Assembly: GCA_937900285.1 (NCBI GenBank)
Contig: CALCEM010000019.1
Span: forward strand, 1-43,939
Direction: 5' to 3'
Length of the DNA: 43,939 bases
DNA from: an uncultured Fretibacterium sp.
Lineage (GTDB): Bacteria; Synergistota; Synergistia; Synergistales; Aminobacteriaceae
The notes beneath the pieces were generated by a model. That model was not told the origin of the DNA, did no database searches, and was given only the letters and a program-made list of their open reading frames with translations. Positions 26,701 to 34,319 of this stretch are shown piece by piece (position 1 is the stretch's first letter; the number at the start of each line of letters is the position of its first letter). Made by a program: the position numbers and the translations under genes.

Positions 26701-27277
26701 TTAAATTGTCGTGATCTAAAATTTTGGCGTTATCTCTTAAAATTTTCCCGCTGTATGAATTAGCCAGAGTATATAAATTTGCAAATTCCAGAGCATTTTT
26801 TAAACCGTCCCAAAATTCCTGCTCCTGATGAGGTGAAATAACTTGAGCAGTCGGATCAATATCAAGCGACAAACCGGATTCACGAATCAACCGCGAAGCA
26901 AATGAATGTATTGTAGAGATCCATGTGTCAGCGAGTCCGTTTAAAATTTCACGACGGCGCAAAATATTAGGAATTAAATTCAGCGAGTTATTAATTTGAT
27001 TTTCAATTCTTGTTTTCATTTCGGAGGCGGCTGCTTCGGTAAAAGTCAGCGTTAAAATATCGGACGGCAAAATATTATTTTTATTATTACTGCTGTCGTC
27101 AAATAAAATTCTTATGTAGCGATTTGATAGCACCCAAGTTTTACCAGTCCCGGCACCTGCACCAACGGTTATTAATTTTTCGTCAGCGTTTATGGCTTTA
27201 ATTTGAGCTTGCGGAGTATTTTCGGGTAAATTTAAAATATTATTTTTATCATTATTATTATTAATTGAATTTTTCAT
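23732..27277 (-). CDS. AddA-like UvrD-type helicase with C-terminal Fe-S RecB-family nuclease
   Basis: This 1181-residue double-strand-break processing enzyme has helicase motifs: Walker A VGAGAGTGKTWVLSNRY (near 37-53), ILVDEFQDTDPLQFKM, FFAVGDPKQSIYRFRYAEP, LLSSIHSAKGLEYPITIIFD and LFYVAMTRAQDGLIF. The C-terminal part has the PD-(D/E)xK nuclease elements DLGSLAHWIL and MAGSMDVFYLSGDTCNILDYKI. Cys937 (FEFCPVAW) and a terminal Cys1167-x2-Cys1170-x5-Cys1176 have the spacing of the Fe-S staple seen in AddB and Cas4-type nucleases. Length is like AddA, but AddA normally lacks that cluster. No addB is next to it; DUF1275 follows. The role in recombinational repair is inferred from family. Confidence 0.88.
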   Translation of the reverse strand: MKNSINNNNDKNNILNLPENTPQAQIKAINADEKLITVGAGAGTGKTWVLSNRYIRILFDDSSNNKNNILPSDILTLTFTEAAASEMKTRIENQINNSLNLIPNILRRREILNGLADTWISTIHSFASRLIRESGLSLDIDPTAQVISPHQEQEFWDGLKNALEFANLYTLANSYSGKILRDNAKILDHDNLITASVNKWGASSLIDLARDFIELHDSLGNTWEQMLNLSENNLLIEDSREIVKKILISEWRKIYYFWKNLPPLPKPSNKNGPGAFLISIIDGINNINIPNENDFKNFYVTILNENIRGNAHEPFKTLKIYLGGLTLSDWRKSQPNIFNDVTKTFDDDASTPELNLRKSLLKFCAVSWGLWDSMKRRRGLLSFSDMINHAKTAIELGGINRTFKHILVDEFQDTDPLQFKMINSLAQKSDQTIFFAVGDPKQSIYRFRYAEPALFAQLIREADLKTDLDVSFRTREKLLTRINNLFAKIWPNGLGNSELMSNLKFEPLKPSNIDDLRNNGTVPDFKIILASENLNEPKKVLAENLADLIYKFVSEKLTVWDKAKKILRHVKYSDFAILVRDRYSHDMLEEILLTRNIKSIQDHSRGFLNRGEISDVISTLKAAADFNDSAAVSGWIMSPFSGLIHDEAMKILQQIDENKNNSPVEILKLNYPETFSRLEYLSLKGELEGPAGLLSVFDRDREWLSCYAEKDKLRVLRNIREAIRIAEKFQKSGTSSLTACAEWLSRAVRGGVILDEPSWHDKNENAVLLSSIHSAKGLEYPITIIFDTRIKARVNNSQLRASKNLGLAFTNLPDEISGEEINLKFYKWDRLISEQGEKEEDMRLFYVAMTRAQDGLIFCGLLDKKNLPHKNTWTEILLNNCDQDDKDKNIIYALENNKLFKNVDAAEQKNFENVNLIEPENYLCQVSASSYALFEFCPVAWRRKYMQGLNLKWEMAKNDDENLNFNDESEEFTGGADLGSLAHWILSKLKGDNININSELDKYLNDRDTLKLLPGNLRQIWRDKNSKLILREWLLKFTSSEIYKEFKINNAQLEKKFRIKFNNIVMAGSMDVFYLSGDTCNILDYKITLSAEAPKDLYFSQMEFYAYAAYKLTGCENVKTKIIFLREGFYNEKNFNVNVNLDETGEKILNYAKLSGSKNFKANLNNCKNCPFKKGCFKYAG

Positions 27278-27317
27278 GATAATTAATTATATAGCGGTCA
27301 ACGATTGAAAAACATAA

Positions 27318-27370
27318 TAAAAAAGAGCAGGAATCTAAAATTTTTATTTTTTATTTATAAACTCCTGCTC
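27318..27370 (-). terminator. Rho-independent terminator after the FG-GAP surface protein gene
   Basis: GAGCAGGA (27325-27332) and TCCTGCTC (27363-27370) form an eight-pair stem around an AT-rich loop. On the minus strand six Ts follow. Confidence 0.85.
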
Positions 27371-27404
27371 AGAATTAAAATTAAAATTAAACTTGATTAA
27401 TTAT

Positions 27405-30400
27405 TTACTTCTTCCTGAACTTCAACAAAATTCCAATTCCAAAAATTAAAATTAAATTCATAATTCCAGAATTAAAATTAAAATTACATCCTCCGCTCGA
27501 TCCGCCTAAAATTGCAGCCCCTTCCGAACTGTTGACAGTTTCATATTCAACTGTTTTGATGCCTAACACTTCACCATCTTCTCCGTAAGATATAACGCTG
27601 ATCTTGTAATCTCCTTTTAATGTCACTCCTGCTATTTGAGAAAGTGATAACGTTGCTGAATCTGTTGCGCTTCTTCCGGTTGAAACATCTTCAGGCGACC
27701 ATGAAATATTAAACGTGTTCTTTATTGAATCGCTGTCTTCACTATAGTCCGCAGCGCCCGCAACTTCAGAAGAAATTAAATCTATGCTTAGGACTTCCCA
27801 ATATGCTTCTTGATCGCTAGTAAAATTATATTCAGTTGTAGAATTTACATTTACGTATTTGCTCGCGTCATAATTTCCTGCTGAAGCTGATTCAATATTC
27901 TCGCCGGTCGTGTCAACGTTGTCAAGTATATCAGAATAAGGAACTATTAACCCGTATAACGTTTCGTCAGATTCCTCGATCATCTTTGCGGAAATAAAAA
28001 AACTAAGTTCGGCAACGTCATCCGGTATTAAAGTCGTGTCGTGAATTACAAAATATGAATCAATATCTTCGTCAGTTATTAAATCGTAATTTTCGCCGAT
28101 TCTCGCGCTTACTCCATCTTTTAACGTGAAGCCTGCAAATCTAGCATAAGGGAAAATATATTCTCCGCTGTATTCGATTTCGCATTTAACCGGCATGGGT
28201 GAATCATAACCATAATCATTACTCCAAATTACCAAATCAACCATGAAATCAAAAAGATTATTGGAGCCATTAAATTTAATTTTTACCTTTCCTCCGGGTA
28301 AATCAAGATCGGTGAGCCATTCATCATCGTCATCATCAGCAGCGGTTTTCAGCGATGAAGCTTTTAGCGTATTATTATTATTATTGACATAGTCCTTATA
28401 AAGATTATCCGAAGGATCAAAGACATAAAATTTATAAAATCCCGTATTATTTCCGCCGTAATCTTGAACGGTCTTATTATCAGATTTTAATCTCGACTCG
28501 TGAACCTCTTTTAAATTATTATCCGGGTCTATTTCAACGTAAAAATAATATTCGCCCGTTTCAATGTCTGGAGTCCAATCGAATTCGACCCATTTTTTAT
28601 TATTATCTGAACCGTTTTTCCAGCCTCCGATTGAAGCCGTAACATTTGAAATTAAATTTTTATCAGCGGTTGCGTCTTTTTCAAGGGTGTAAGAAAGTTT
28701 TACGTTAAAATTTCCTGTATCCTTGAAGCTCGCATTATATAAAGGAACTCTAATTTTATATTTTTCTCCTGCAACGAGTCTATTATCAGTATAAACGGCG
28801 TAATCCGGTGCGTAAAATCTCATTCCGCGTAAATTCATGGCCGTATGATTATCGTCATTAGCCCGGAAATTATCACCGTTCTTTAAAAATTTTAACGGCA
28901 ATAACAAAGCTGGATCAGGATATAAATTATAAATGCTGGTATTTTGCCATAATTTAGAATCCCTGTTAAGTTCTTTCACTGCTGCACCTAAACTCATAGC
29001 CCCTTCTTTTCCAACGTATGCAATAAATTCAAGAGTGTTGACGGCATTTAAACCCAAATCCGATCTGCCTCTTAATTCAAATCCTATTTTTTCAGTTTTG
29101 CTATAACTTTTAGTGAAATTTTCGGGATCGCCTACGCTTGGGACTATTGATTTAATTCCGACATCTGTACTACCCTGTAAACTGTCAACGATTGAGACGG
29201 TTTTTGTGAGCCAACTTTCTGAGACACTTACTTCAGTTTGAGACATTTCATTTTTTGCTTCAGTGAATGCTGCAGAAGTGCTATATAATTCATTATTATA
29301 AGTCCAGTCAGTCGCCTTCGTTAATAATCCTGCTGCGTTATAGCCTTCAATGTCTTCAACGGATTGAGGATAAGAAAATAAATTCCCTTCTTCGTGGAAC
29401 GGCTGATATAAATTATCTCCAACTGAATCGCTCATACCTTTTCGGATATCATCATACAAAGTAAACGTAATATAATGCTCCGTGTCATCTCCTGTTGAAT
29501 CGCTTTGAACCGAATCAATACGCCCTCCAGTTTTGAGCCATGACGGAACGGGATTAGCCAAAATTCTATAACGCCAAACGTGTTGATTAGCGACATAAAA
29601 TAAAACTGTGTCGTTTGTCATAGCTTGAATATTATCCTCAAAAATTGAACTAGTAGTATTTTTATTTGTCGTATTTGTAGTATTTTCGACTTTATCAATT
29701 AAAGAACTTAAAAAAGTATTAGCACCTTCTGCGATCGTACCGACCATTTTAGTTTTATCGAAGGCATTAGCTGCAACGCCTATAAATTTTAAAGCATTTT
29801 TCGCCGGATCAAGTGCTGCACGTGTATTTTTACTATCAATTGCAAAAATTGTCTCGTATGAACTATTAAGAGTAAATTTAATTTCTTTGCTCTCATCGCT
29901 GGCGCTCGCATAATCATAAAATACTTTCATTGAGCCGTCTCCGCCATTGCTGTAAGTGAAATTTTTGGGATCATCCTGCAAGCTTACAAAATCATCGCTT
30001 ATATTATCAACATGATACGGAGGAGCATTCAAAACAGAAACATAACTGCGATCGCCTTTTTTAACAAAATGTACAGGTTCAGCGAGTTCAACACCTTCGC
30101 CGGCAAAATCTGCTGCCACTAAAGCACCCCTGAATAATCCTGCAGACGTATATTTATTTTTAACTGAATCATCAAGCGCAGAACTGTCAAAAACTTTTAT
30201 ATAATCTCCGAAGCCGTTAAAACTATTATTCTGCAAATTGGTTTTAAATAAATAAATTCTCTGTGAAGCATCCACCCAACTTAAAGCAATATCATCAACT
30301 GTTTTTGCTGTGCCCATCGTCCCGGTGAACTGACCTGCTACGAGCGAAAAAGTTTCGGGAATCCAATAATAATTAATATATTTATCGTTAAATCTGTCCC

Positions 30401-31508
30401 AAGGCGGAGTACCTTTACTATTTGCGCTGGTCTCATTCTTGCTATATCTAACAAGAGCACTCCCGATTAAACTGCTTCCAGATGTTTTTAATAATCCTTC
30501 CTGAACTCCATTGCCTTTAATATTATTGCTGTCGAATATTGGTTTAATGCTGGACTTTTCACAATACCAGCGAGTTAAATACGGCTGATATTCTAAAAGC
30601 CATTGATGACGGTAAATAGTTCCCTCATATTTTTTTACTTGACTCGTCGTCTGTCTAAATTCGTAATACCCAACGAGTAACGTGACAATTTCGTCTTTCC
30701 CATCGCCATCGAGGTCTGCAGCAACGGCTTTTAATCCAGCAATGCCACTCCATTTTTTATAACCTGACCAGTTAGCATACTCGTAATAACTGCAATCTAT
30801 TTGAGTAGTCTCGGAATCGTAAGAAGCTTTTTGTGAATTCCATTTGTAAATTGCACAATTTATTTTTCCGCAATTTCTTCCCTCGTCCATTTCTGCTTCT
30901 CTGTAAATTATTCCGATCTCATCAACTCCGTCTCCGTCAAAATCTCCGGCGATAATTTGACTTGCAGCCTGCACAAAAACCGGAATATTAAAAATATACG
31001 ACTTACTATTATAAATATTATTGCCGCTTGATGAGCCTAAACTTTTAAGCTGTAATTTTTCGTCTGAATAAATTAATCTGTAAACGTAAAAATCTATTCT
31101 TATAGCTCCGTTAAATAATAAAGCTAGTTCATTTTTATAGCCGTCTCCGTCAAAATCTCCGACACAAATTTGAACTAAATGAGCGTAAGGAGAACTTGGA
31201 ATACTCTGAATAAAATTTAAATCTTTAAGTGATTCATATTGTAAATTTCCTGATGAATCTTTATTTACTTCCCAGAAATTTAAATTGAGATTGGCAGCCG
31301 ATATCCTAAATCCTGTACCTTCTTGTGTTGTAATTGATTGGTCAACTAAGACATAAATATTATTTTCGTAACCTGGTACGCTTAAAAATTCTCCGCCGTA
31401 AATACAATTATTGGAATTTGAACCTACTTCCGTGCTATTTCCAACAACTGCGCCGGAAATCGTACCCCCCCCCGGAATCATTTTTAACGGACATGAGATT
31501 AACATCAA
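27405..31508 (-). CDS. FG-GAP/CARDB surface protein with Synergist-CTERM tail: body, out of frame with its signal peptide
   Basis: This 1367-codon frame is the main part of a giant exported protein. Its first 12 codons are only an open stretch with a TTG and no ribosome site; the true 5' end is the reading frame at 31435-31926, from which it is separated by a G9 tract. Visible: at least three FG-GAP/VCBS beta-propeller calcium motifs (GDFDGDGYKNELALLF, GDFDGDGVDEIGIIY, AADLDGDGKDEIVTLL), a long central region I do not recognise, a CARDB-like adhesion domain (NFNVKLSYTLEKD to YYFYVEIDPDNNLKEVHES), acidic beta-rich domains, and a tail with SSGGCNFNF, a hydrophobic helix and RKK. It is likely a large adhesin or surface-layer-type protein. 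With eight or eleven Gs the protein would be 1506 or 1507 residues. A terminator follows. Confidence 0.88.
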   Translation of the reverse strand: MMLISCPLKMIPGGGTISGAVVGNSTEVGSNSNNCIYGGEFLSVPGYENNIYVLVDQSITTQEGTGFRISAANLNLNFWEVNKDSSGNLQYESLKDLNFIQSIPSSPYAHLVQICVGDFDGDGYKNELALLFNGAIRIDFYVYRLIYSDEKLQLKSLGSSSGNNIYNSKSYIFNIPVFVQAASQIIAGDFDGDGVDEIGIIYREAEMDEGRNCGKINCAIYKWNSQKASYDSETTQIDCSYYEYANWSGYKKWSGIAGLKAVAADLDGDGKDEIVTLLVGYYEFRQTTSQVKKYEGTIYRHQWLLEYQPYLTRWYCEKSSIKPIFDSNNIKGNGVQEGLLKTSGSSLIGSALVRYSKNETSANSKGTPPWDRFNDKYINYYWIPETFSLVAGQFTGTMGTAKTVDDIALSWVDASQRIYLFKTNLQNNSFNGFGDYIKVFDSSALDDSVKNKYTSAGLFRGALVAADFAGEGVELAEPVHFVKKGDRSYVSVLNAPPYHVDNISDDFVSLQDDPKNFTYSNGGDGSMKVFYDYASASDESKEIKFTLNSSYETIFAIDSKNTRAALDPAKNALKFIGVAANAFDKTKMVGTIAEGANTFLSSLIDKVENTTNTTNKNTTSSIFEDNIQAMTNDTVLFYVANQHVWRYRILANPVPSWLKTGGRIDSVQSDSTGDDTEHYITFTLYDDIRKGMSDSVGDNLYQPFHEEGNLFSYPQSVEDIEGYNAAGLLTKATDWTYNNELYSTSAAFTEAKNEMSQTEVSVSESWLTKTVSIVDSLQGSTDVGIKSIVPSVGDPENFTKSYSKTEKIGFELRGRSDLGLNAVNTLEFIAYVGKEGAMSLGAAVKELNRDSKLWQNTSIYNLYPDPALLLPLKFLKNGDNFRANDDNHTAMNLRGMRFYAPDYAVYTDNRLVAGEKYKIRVPLYNASFKDTGNFNVKLSYTLEKDATADKNLISNVTASIGGWKNGSDNNKKWVEFDWTPDIETGEYYFYVEIDPDNNLKEVHESRLKSDNKTVQDYGGNNTGFYKFYVFDPSDNLYKDYVNNNNNTLKASSLKTAADDDDDEWLTDLDLPGGKVKIKFNGSNNLFDFMVDLVIWSNDYGYDSPMPVKCEIEYSGEYIFPYARFAGFTLKDGVSARIGENYDLITDEDIDSYFVIHDTTLIPDDVAELSFFISAKMIEESDETLYGLIVPYSDILDNVDTTGENIESASAGNYDASKYVNVNSTTEYNFTSDQEAYWEVLSIDLISSEVAGAADYSEDSDSIKNTFNISWSPEDVSTGRSATDSATLSLSQIAGVTLKGDYKISVISYGEDGEVLGIKTVEYETVNSSEGAAILGGSSGGCNFNFNSGIMNLILIFGIGILLKFRKK

Positions 31509-31926
31509 AACTTTTTGAATTTCCTAAACTGTTAATCATTACTGCGTGTCGTCCGTCAATTAAATTTTTTGATACTGCGGGGTTCATTTGTAAAAGAGCA
31601 TTCCTCTTATTTCCGGAGTCAATTATAAAATTTCTTTGATCGTCAATAATTGGTAATTTGAAAGTTTTATTTACGCTTCCGTCATTATTAAACGTCATTA
31701 TTTGAGAGCTTAAATAACTTTTTGCATTCCCCGAAGAATCTTTAACTGCAACATCTGAAACGAACATTAAAGATTTTTTAGGAATTTCGAGATCGCCGTG
31801 AGTAACTTCCTTTACGATGTCGTTAACATCTCCGAGCGCCTTATTATTTATTTGAATCGAATGGGCTGGAACTGATGAAAGGATCAATGTCATAAGGCTT
31901 ACAACAAAAATTTTAAATTTCTTCAA
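31435..31926 (-). CDS. Signal-peptide half of the FG-GAP surface protein, truncated by the G9 tract
   Basis: The true start of the gene is TTG at 31926, with GGAGG seven bases upstream. The frame encodes a signal peptide (MKKFKIFVVSLMTLILSSVPAHS) and about 130 residues of beta-rich sequence up to NDSGGG (Ser151, then the G tract). In the sequence given, nine Gs lead into a wrong-frame tail of nine residues and a stop (163 residues in all). Eight Gs would join Ser151-Gly-Gly-Gly to Thr-Ile-Ser-Gly-Ala of the next frame and give the full Synergist-CTERM protein. As written, only a short secreted fragment would be made. A sequencing or consensus error in the homopolymer is the alternative. Confidence 0.85.
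   Translation of the reverse strand: MKKFKIFVVSLMTLILSSVPAHSIQINNKALGDVNDIVKEVTHGDLEIPKKSLMFVSDVAVKDSSGNAKSYLSSQIMTFNNDGSVNKTFKLPIIDDQRNFIIDSGNKRNALLQMNPAVSKNLIDGRHAVMINSLGNSKSFDVNLMSVKNDSGGGYDFRRSCWK
31465..31473 (-). repeat. G9 homopolymer at the frame switch of the surface protein gene
   Basis: Nine Cs on the plus strand, nine Gs in the coding strand, lying exactly where the signal-peptide frame and the body frame must meet. Frame is restored when the count is 2 modulo 3 (8 or 11). Confidence 0.95.
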
Positions 31927-32055
31927 TGTAATTCCTCCATACTAAATTAATAAACCGAAACATAAAAACTATTTACGCGACAATAAATTTTTTTACAATT
32001 CTTCACCTCCAATTCAACAGCAAATTATATAATATTTTCTTAGTCATAAATACGC

Positions 32056-32098
32056 AAAAAAAAACCGGCAGGATATTTTATTTAATCTTCCCACCGGT
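32056..32098 (-). terminator. Rho-independent terminator after the ferredoxin gene
   Basis: On the minus strand ACCGGTGGGA (32098-32089) pairs with TCCTGCCGGT (32073-32064) in a ten-pair stem with two G-U pairs, followed by eight Ts. Confidence 0.85.
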
Positions 32099-32138
32099 AA
32101 AAATTCTATTTCAGATGTTTTTAAAAAATTATTTTATG

Positions 32139-32312
32139 TTATTGTGAAATCGCACTCACTGGACAGGTTGAAACGCAAGTCCCGCACTCTACGCAAGTAC
32201 CCTCATCGACTTTCGCTTTGCCATCATTAACAGAAATAGCACTGACCGGGCAAGCTCCTACACATGATTCACAACCTACACATACGCTCTGATCTACAAC
32301 TGCTTTTGCCAT
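32139..32312 (-). CDS. Two-cluster 4Fe-4S ferredoxin
   Basis: This small electron carrier has two complete [4Fe-4S] motifs, CVGCESCVGACP and CVECGTCVSTCP, each C-x2-C-x2-C-x3-C-P, in a 57-residue clostridial-type ferredoxin. I start it at ATG 32312 (MAKAVVDQS), behind AGGAGG. The frame stays open upstream to 32372 but would add a basic leader that ferredoxins of this type do not have. It suits an anaerobic metabolism. It is monocistronic, with its own promoter (TATAAT at 32404-32399) and terminator. Confidence 0.95.
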   Translation of the reverse strand: MAKAVVDQSVCVGCESCVGACPVSAISVNDGKAKVDEGTCVECGTCVSTCPVSAISQ

Positions 32313-32398
32313 AATTTTATATTTCCTCCTCAAAAAAATTCTTGTTCGTTTTAAATATGATCGTTTTATCAAAAGCCCCTCAACTCTTGATGTGTGAT

Positions 32399-32425
32399 AT
32401 TATAGCAAGAATTATAAAATTTCAA
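32399..32425 (-). promoter_or_regulatory. Probable promoter of the ferredoxin gene
   Basis: On the minus strand TATAAT (32404-32399) lies 15 bases after TTGAAA (32425-32420). The -10 box is perfect; the spacing is a little short. The leader before ATG 32312 would be about 80 bases. Confidence 0.45.
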
Positions 32426-32543
32426 AGAGAGCAAAAAAATTTTATGAGTAATACAAATAATTTTACTGATCAATAATTTTCCGCGAAAATGAAAAATTAT
32501 CATGACAAAAAAAGTTTAATGGACAAAAAAGTAATTTAAGTAA

Positions 32544-33803
32544 TTAATTTCCCTCCTGATTTATTTTCTTTAAGCTTAACATTTTGATCCTGTGATCTTC
32601 TATTTCAAGCACTTTTATTTGCCAGCCGTTACAGTTAAATATTTCTCCTTCAGCAGGAAAACTCCCGGATAAAATTAAAACAAGTCCGCCTAAACTTTCG
32701 GCATCTTCGCTCTCAAAATTTGAACCTAATTCCTCGTTTATATCTTCTAAACTAGTCGCACCTTCAATTAAATATGAATTGTCTTCCAGTTTTTGAATTT
32801 CCGGTGATTCCTGGTCATATTCGTCCTGAATTTCGCCGACGATCTGCTCTAAAATATCTTCCATTGTTACGAGTCCCGCAACTCCGCCGTATTCATCGAC
32901 AATTATAGCGATGTGAATATGATCGCGCCTCATTGATTCCAAAACTTCGGAGGTGCGCATCGTTTCCGGCACAAAAATAGGTTTACGCAACAAATCTTTT
33001 ACACTGCATTCCAAATCCGAAGCCAATAAATTTTTTAGGGTGTCCTTAACGTATAAAATTCCCGTAATATTGTCCGGAGTTTCTTCATAAACAGGTATAC
33101 GTGAATGTCCGTGATCAATAAATAATTTTACGGCCTCTAATAATGTGTCGTTAGCTTCAAGCATTAAAATATCTGTTCGAGGGATCATTATTTCATGTAT
33201 TTTTGTCTCATCAAAATCAATTATCCCGTCTATCATTTTGCGTTCATTTGCTTCGATTGCGCCGGATTCTTCGCCGATCTTCACAAGCTGTTCAAATTCA
33301 TCACGAGTTACAAAAACCTGCTGGGCGTTTAAATTCATGTGAAATAAAATCCCAATCATCGATACAAATTTTTTCATTGACCAGGCGAACGGGCTTATTA
33401 AAAATGCCAAAATTCTTAAAATCGGAGCTGACCAGATTAAAACATTTTCAGAATAAATCATCGCGACACTTTTCGGCAAAATCTCACCGAAAATTACAAT
33501 TAAAACCGTCATAACTGGAATAACGATTATTATTGCGGCCTGCCCGAAAATTTTTAAAGCCAGCCCGGAAGCTAAAGCACTTAACGCGATATTTACGACA
33601 TTATTCGCAATTAAACAGACTGTTAAAGCCTCTTGAGTATCGTTAATCAGCCATTGAAATACGGAATTTAAAAATTTATATTTTCCCTGTTCAGAAAGCA
33701 TTAATAATTTACTCGTGCCGGTTGCAGTTATTGATGTCTCAGCTCCACTAAAAAAAGCAGACAGCAGAAATAAAATTAAAAATCCTGAAATTATTCCAGC
33801 CAT
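32544..33803 (-). CDS. CorC/HlyC-type membrane protein (CNNM-CBS family)
   Basis: This 419-residue protein has an N-terminal CNNM domain with about four membrane helices (ISGFLILFLLSAFFSGAETSITA; NVVNIALSALASGL; IIIVIPVMTVLIVIFGEILPKS; LRILAFLISPFAW). A cytoplasmic CBS pair follows (IMIPRTDILMLEANDTLLEAVKLFIDHGHSRIPVYEETPDNITGILYVKD and VPETMRTSEVLESMRRDHIHIAIIVDEYGGVAGLVTMEDILEQIVGEI), then the C-terminal transporter-associated domain. Family members are linked to magnesium or cobalt efflux; old hemolysin annotations are not supported by function. It follows ybeY by two bases at the end of the phoH-pgpH-ybeY series, a widely conserved order. Confidence 0.93.
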   Translation of the reverse strand: MAGIISGFLILFLLSAFFSGAETSITATGTSKLLMLSEQGKYKFLNSVFQWLINDTQEALTVCLIANNVVNIALSALASGLALKIFGQAAIIIVIPVMTVLIVIFGEILPKSVAMIYSENVLIWSAPILRILAFLISPFAWSMKKFVSMIGILFHMNLNAQQVFVTRDEFEQLVKIGEESGAIEANERKMIDGIIDFDETKIHEIMIPRTDILMLEANDTLLEAVKLFIDHGHSRIPVYEETPDNITGILYVKDTLKNLLASDLECSVKDLLRKPIFVPETMRTSEVLESMRRDHIHIAIIVDEYGGVAGLVTMEDILEQIVGEIQDEYDQESPEIQKLEDNSYLIEGATSLEDINEELGSNFESEDAESLGGLVLILSGSFPAEGEIFNCNGWQIKVLEIEDHRIKMLSLKKINQEGN

Positions 33804-33805
33804 CT

Positions 33806-34300
33806 TTAAAATTCTGCTCCCTTCATGCTGTTTAATAATTTAATTTTAATTTCGTCCTGAATTTGCCACATTAAATTTTGTTTTTCCTGCGTGTCATGAT
33901 CCCAGCCTATTAAATGTAAAAATGAATGAGCTATCATTAAACAAATTGCTTCAGTGTAATTTAAATCTTTATGCAAAATTTTTACTTGTTCAGGACAAAT
34001 TATTATATCGCCCAAAATTAAGACGGGCATATTTAAATTATTTTCAAGCTCAATCGGAAAAGATAAAACATCAGTAGGCTCATTAATATTTCTGTAATCG
34101 TTATTTAAATTTTTTATTTCATCGGAATTTACGAACGTTAAAGAAATTTCGGCGGATTTATAATTTTTAGCTTTTTCGTATAATTCGGGCAAAATATTCC
34201 CAAGAACTTCAGCGAAATTTTTATATATATCCGGGTCGGAATCTTCTTGCGTGTCGTGCGTTTCATCAGGAGAATTATTTAAATTAATTTCTAATTTCAA
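33806..34300 (-). CDS. ybeY: Endoribonuclease YbeY (rRNA maturation)
   Basis: YbeY is a metal-dependent endoribonuclease needed for 16S rRNA 3'-end maturation and ribosome quality control. The zinc site is seen as H125-SFL-H129-LIGWD-H135, the family H-x3-H-x5-H motif, preceded by NNDYRNINEPTDVLSFP and LGDIIICPE. Length is 164 residues, normal once the acidic N-terminal stretch is allowed for. It starts with TTG at 34300 behind AAAGGA, 20 bases downstream of pgpH. Confidence 0.96.
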   Translation of the reverse strand: MKLEINLNNSPDETHDTQEDSDPDIYKNFAEVLGNILPELYEKAKNYKSAEISLTFVNSDEIKNLNNDYRNINEPTDVLSFPIELENNLNMPVLILGDIIICPEQVKILHKDLNYTEAICLMIAHSFLHLIGWDHDTQEKQNLMWQIQDEIKIKLLNSMKGAEF

Positions 34301-34319
34301 GTATTAAAATCCTTTCGTG

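Noticed and set aside
31474..31508. TTG at 31508 as the start of the FG-GAP protein
   Set aside because: There is no ribosome site and no signal peptide, and the 163-residue frame upstream supplies both; the short lead-in is an out-of-frame shadow of it.
32313..32372. Upstream start giving a 77-residue ferredoxin
   Set aside because: The extension is basic, and the AGGAGG lies inside it, just before ATG 32312.
32461..32500. Imperfect inverted repeat around TGATCA downstream of the CorC-family gene as a terminator
   Set aside because: The stem is AT-only with mismatches and lacks a clear T run in the right place.
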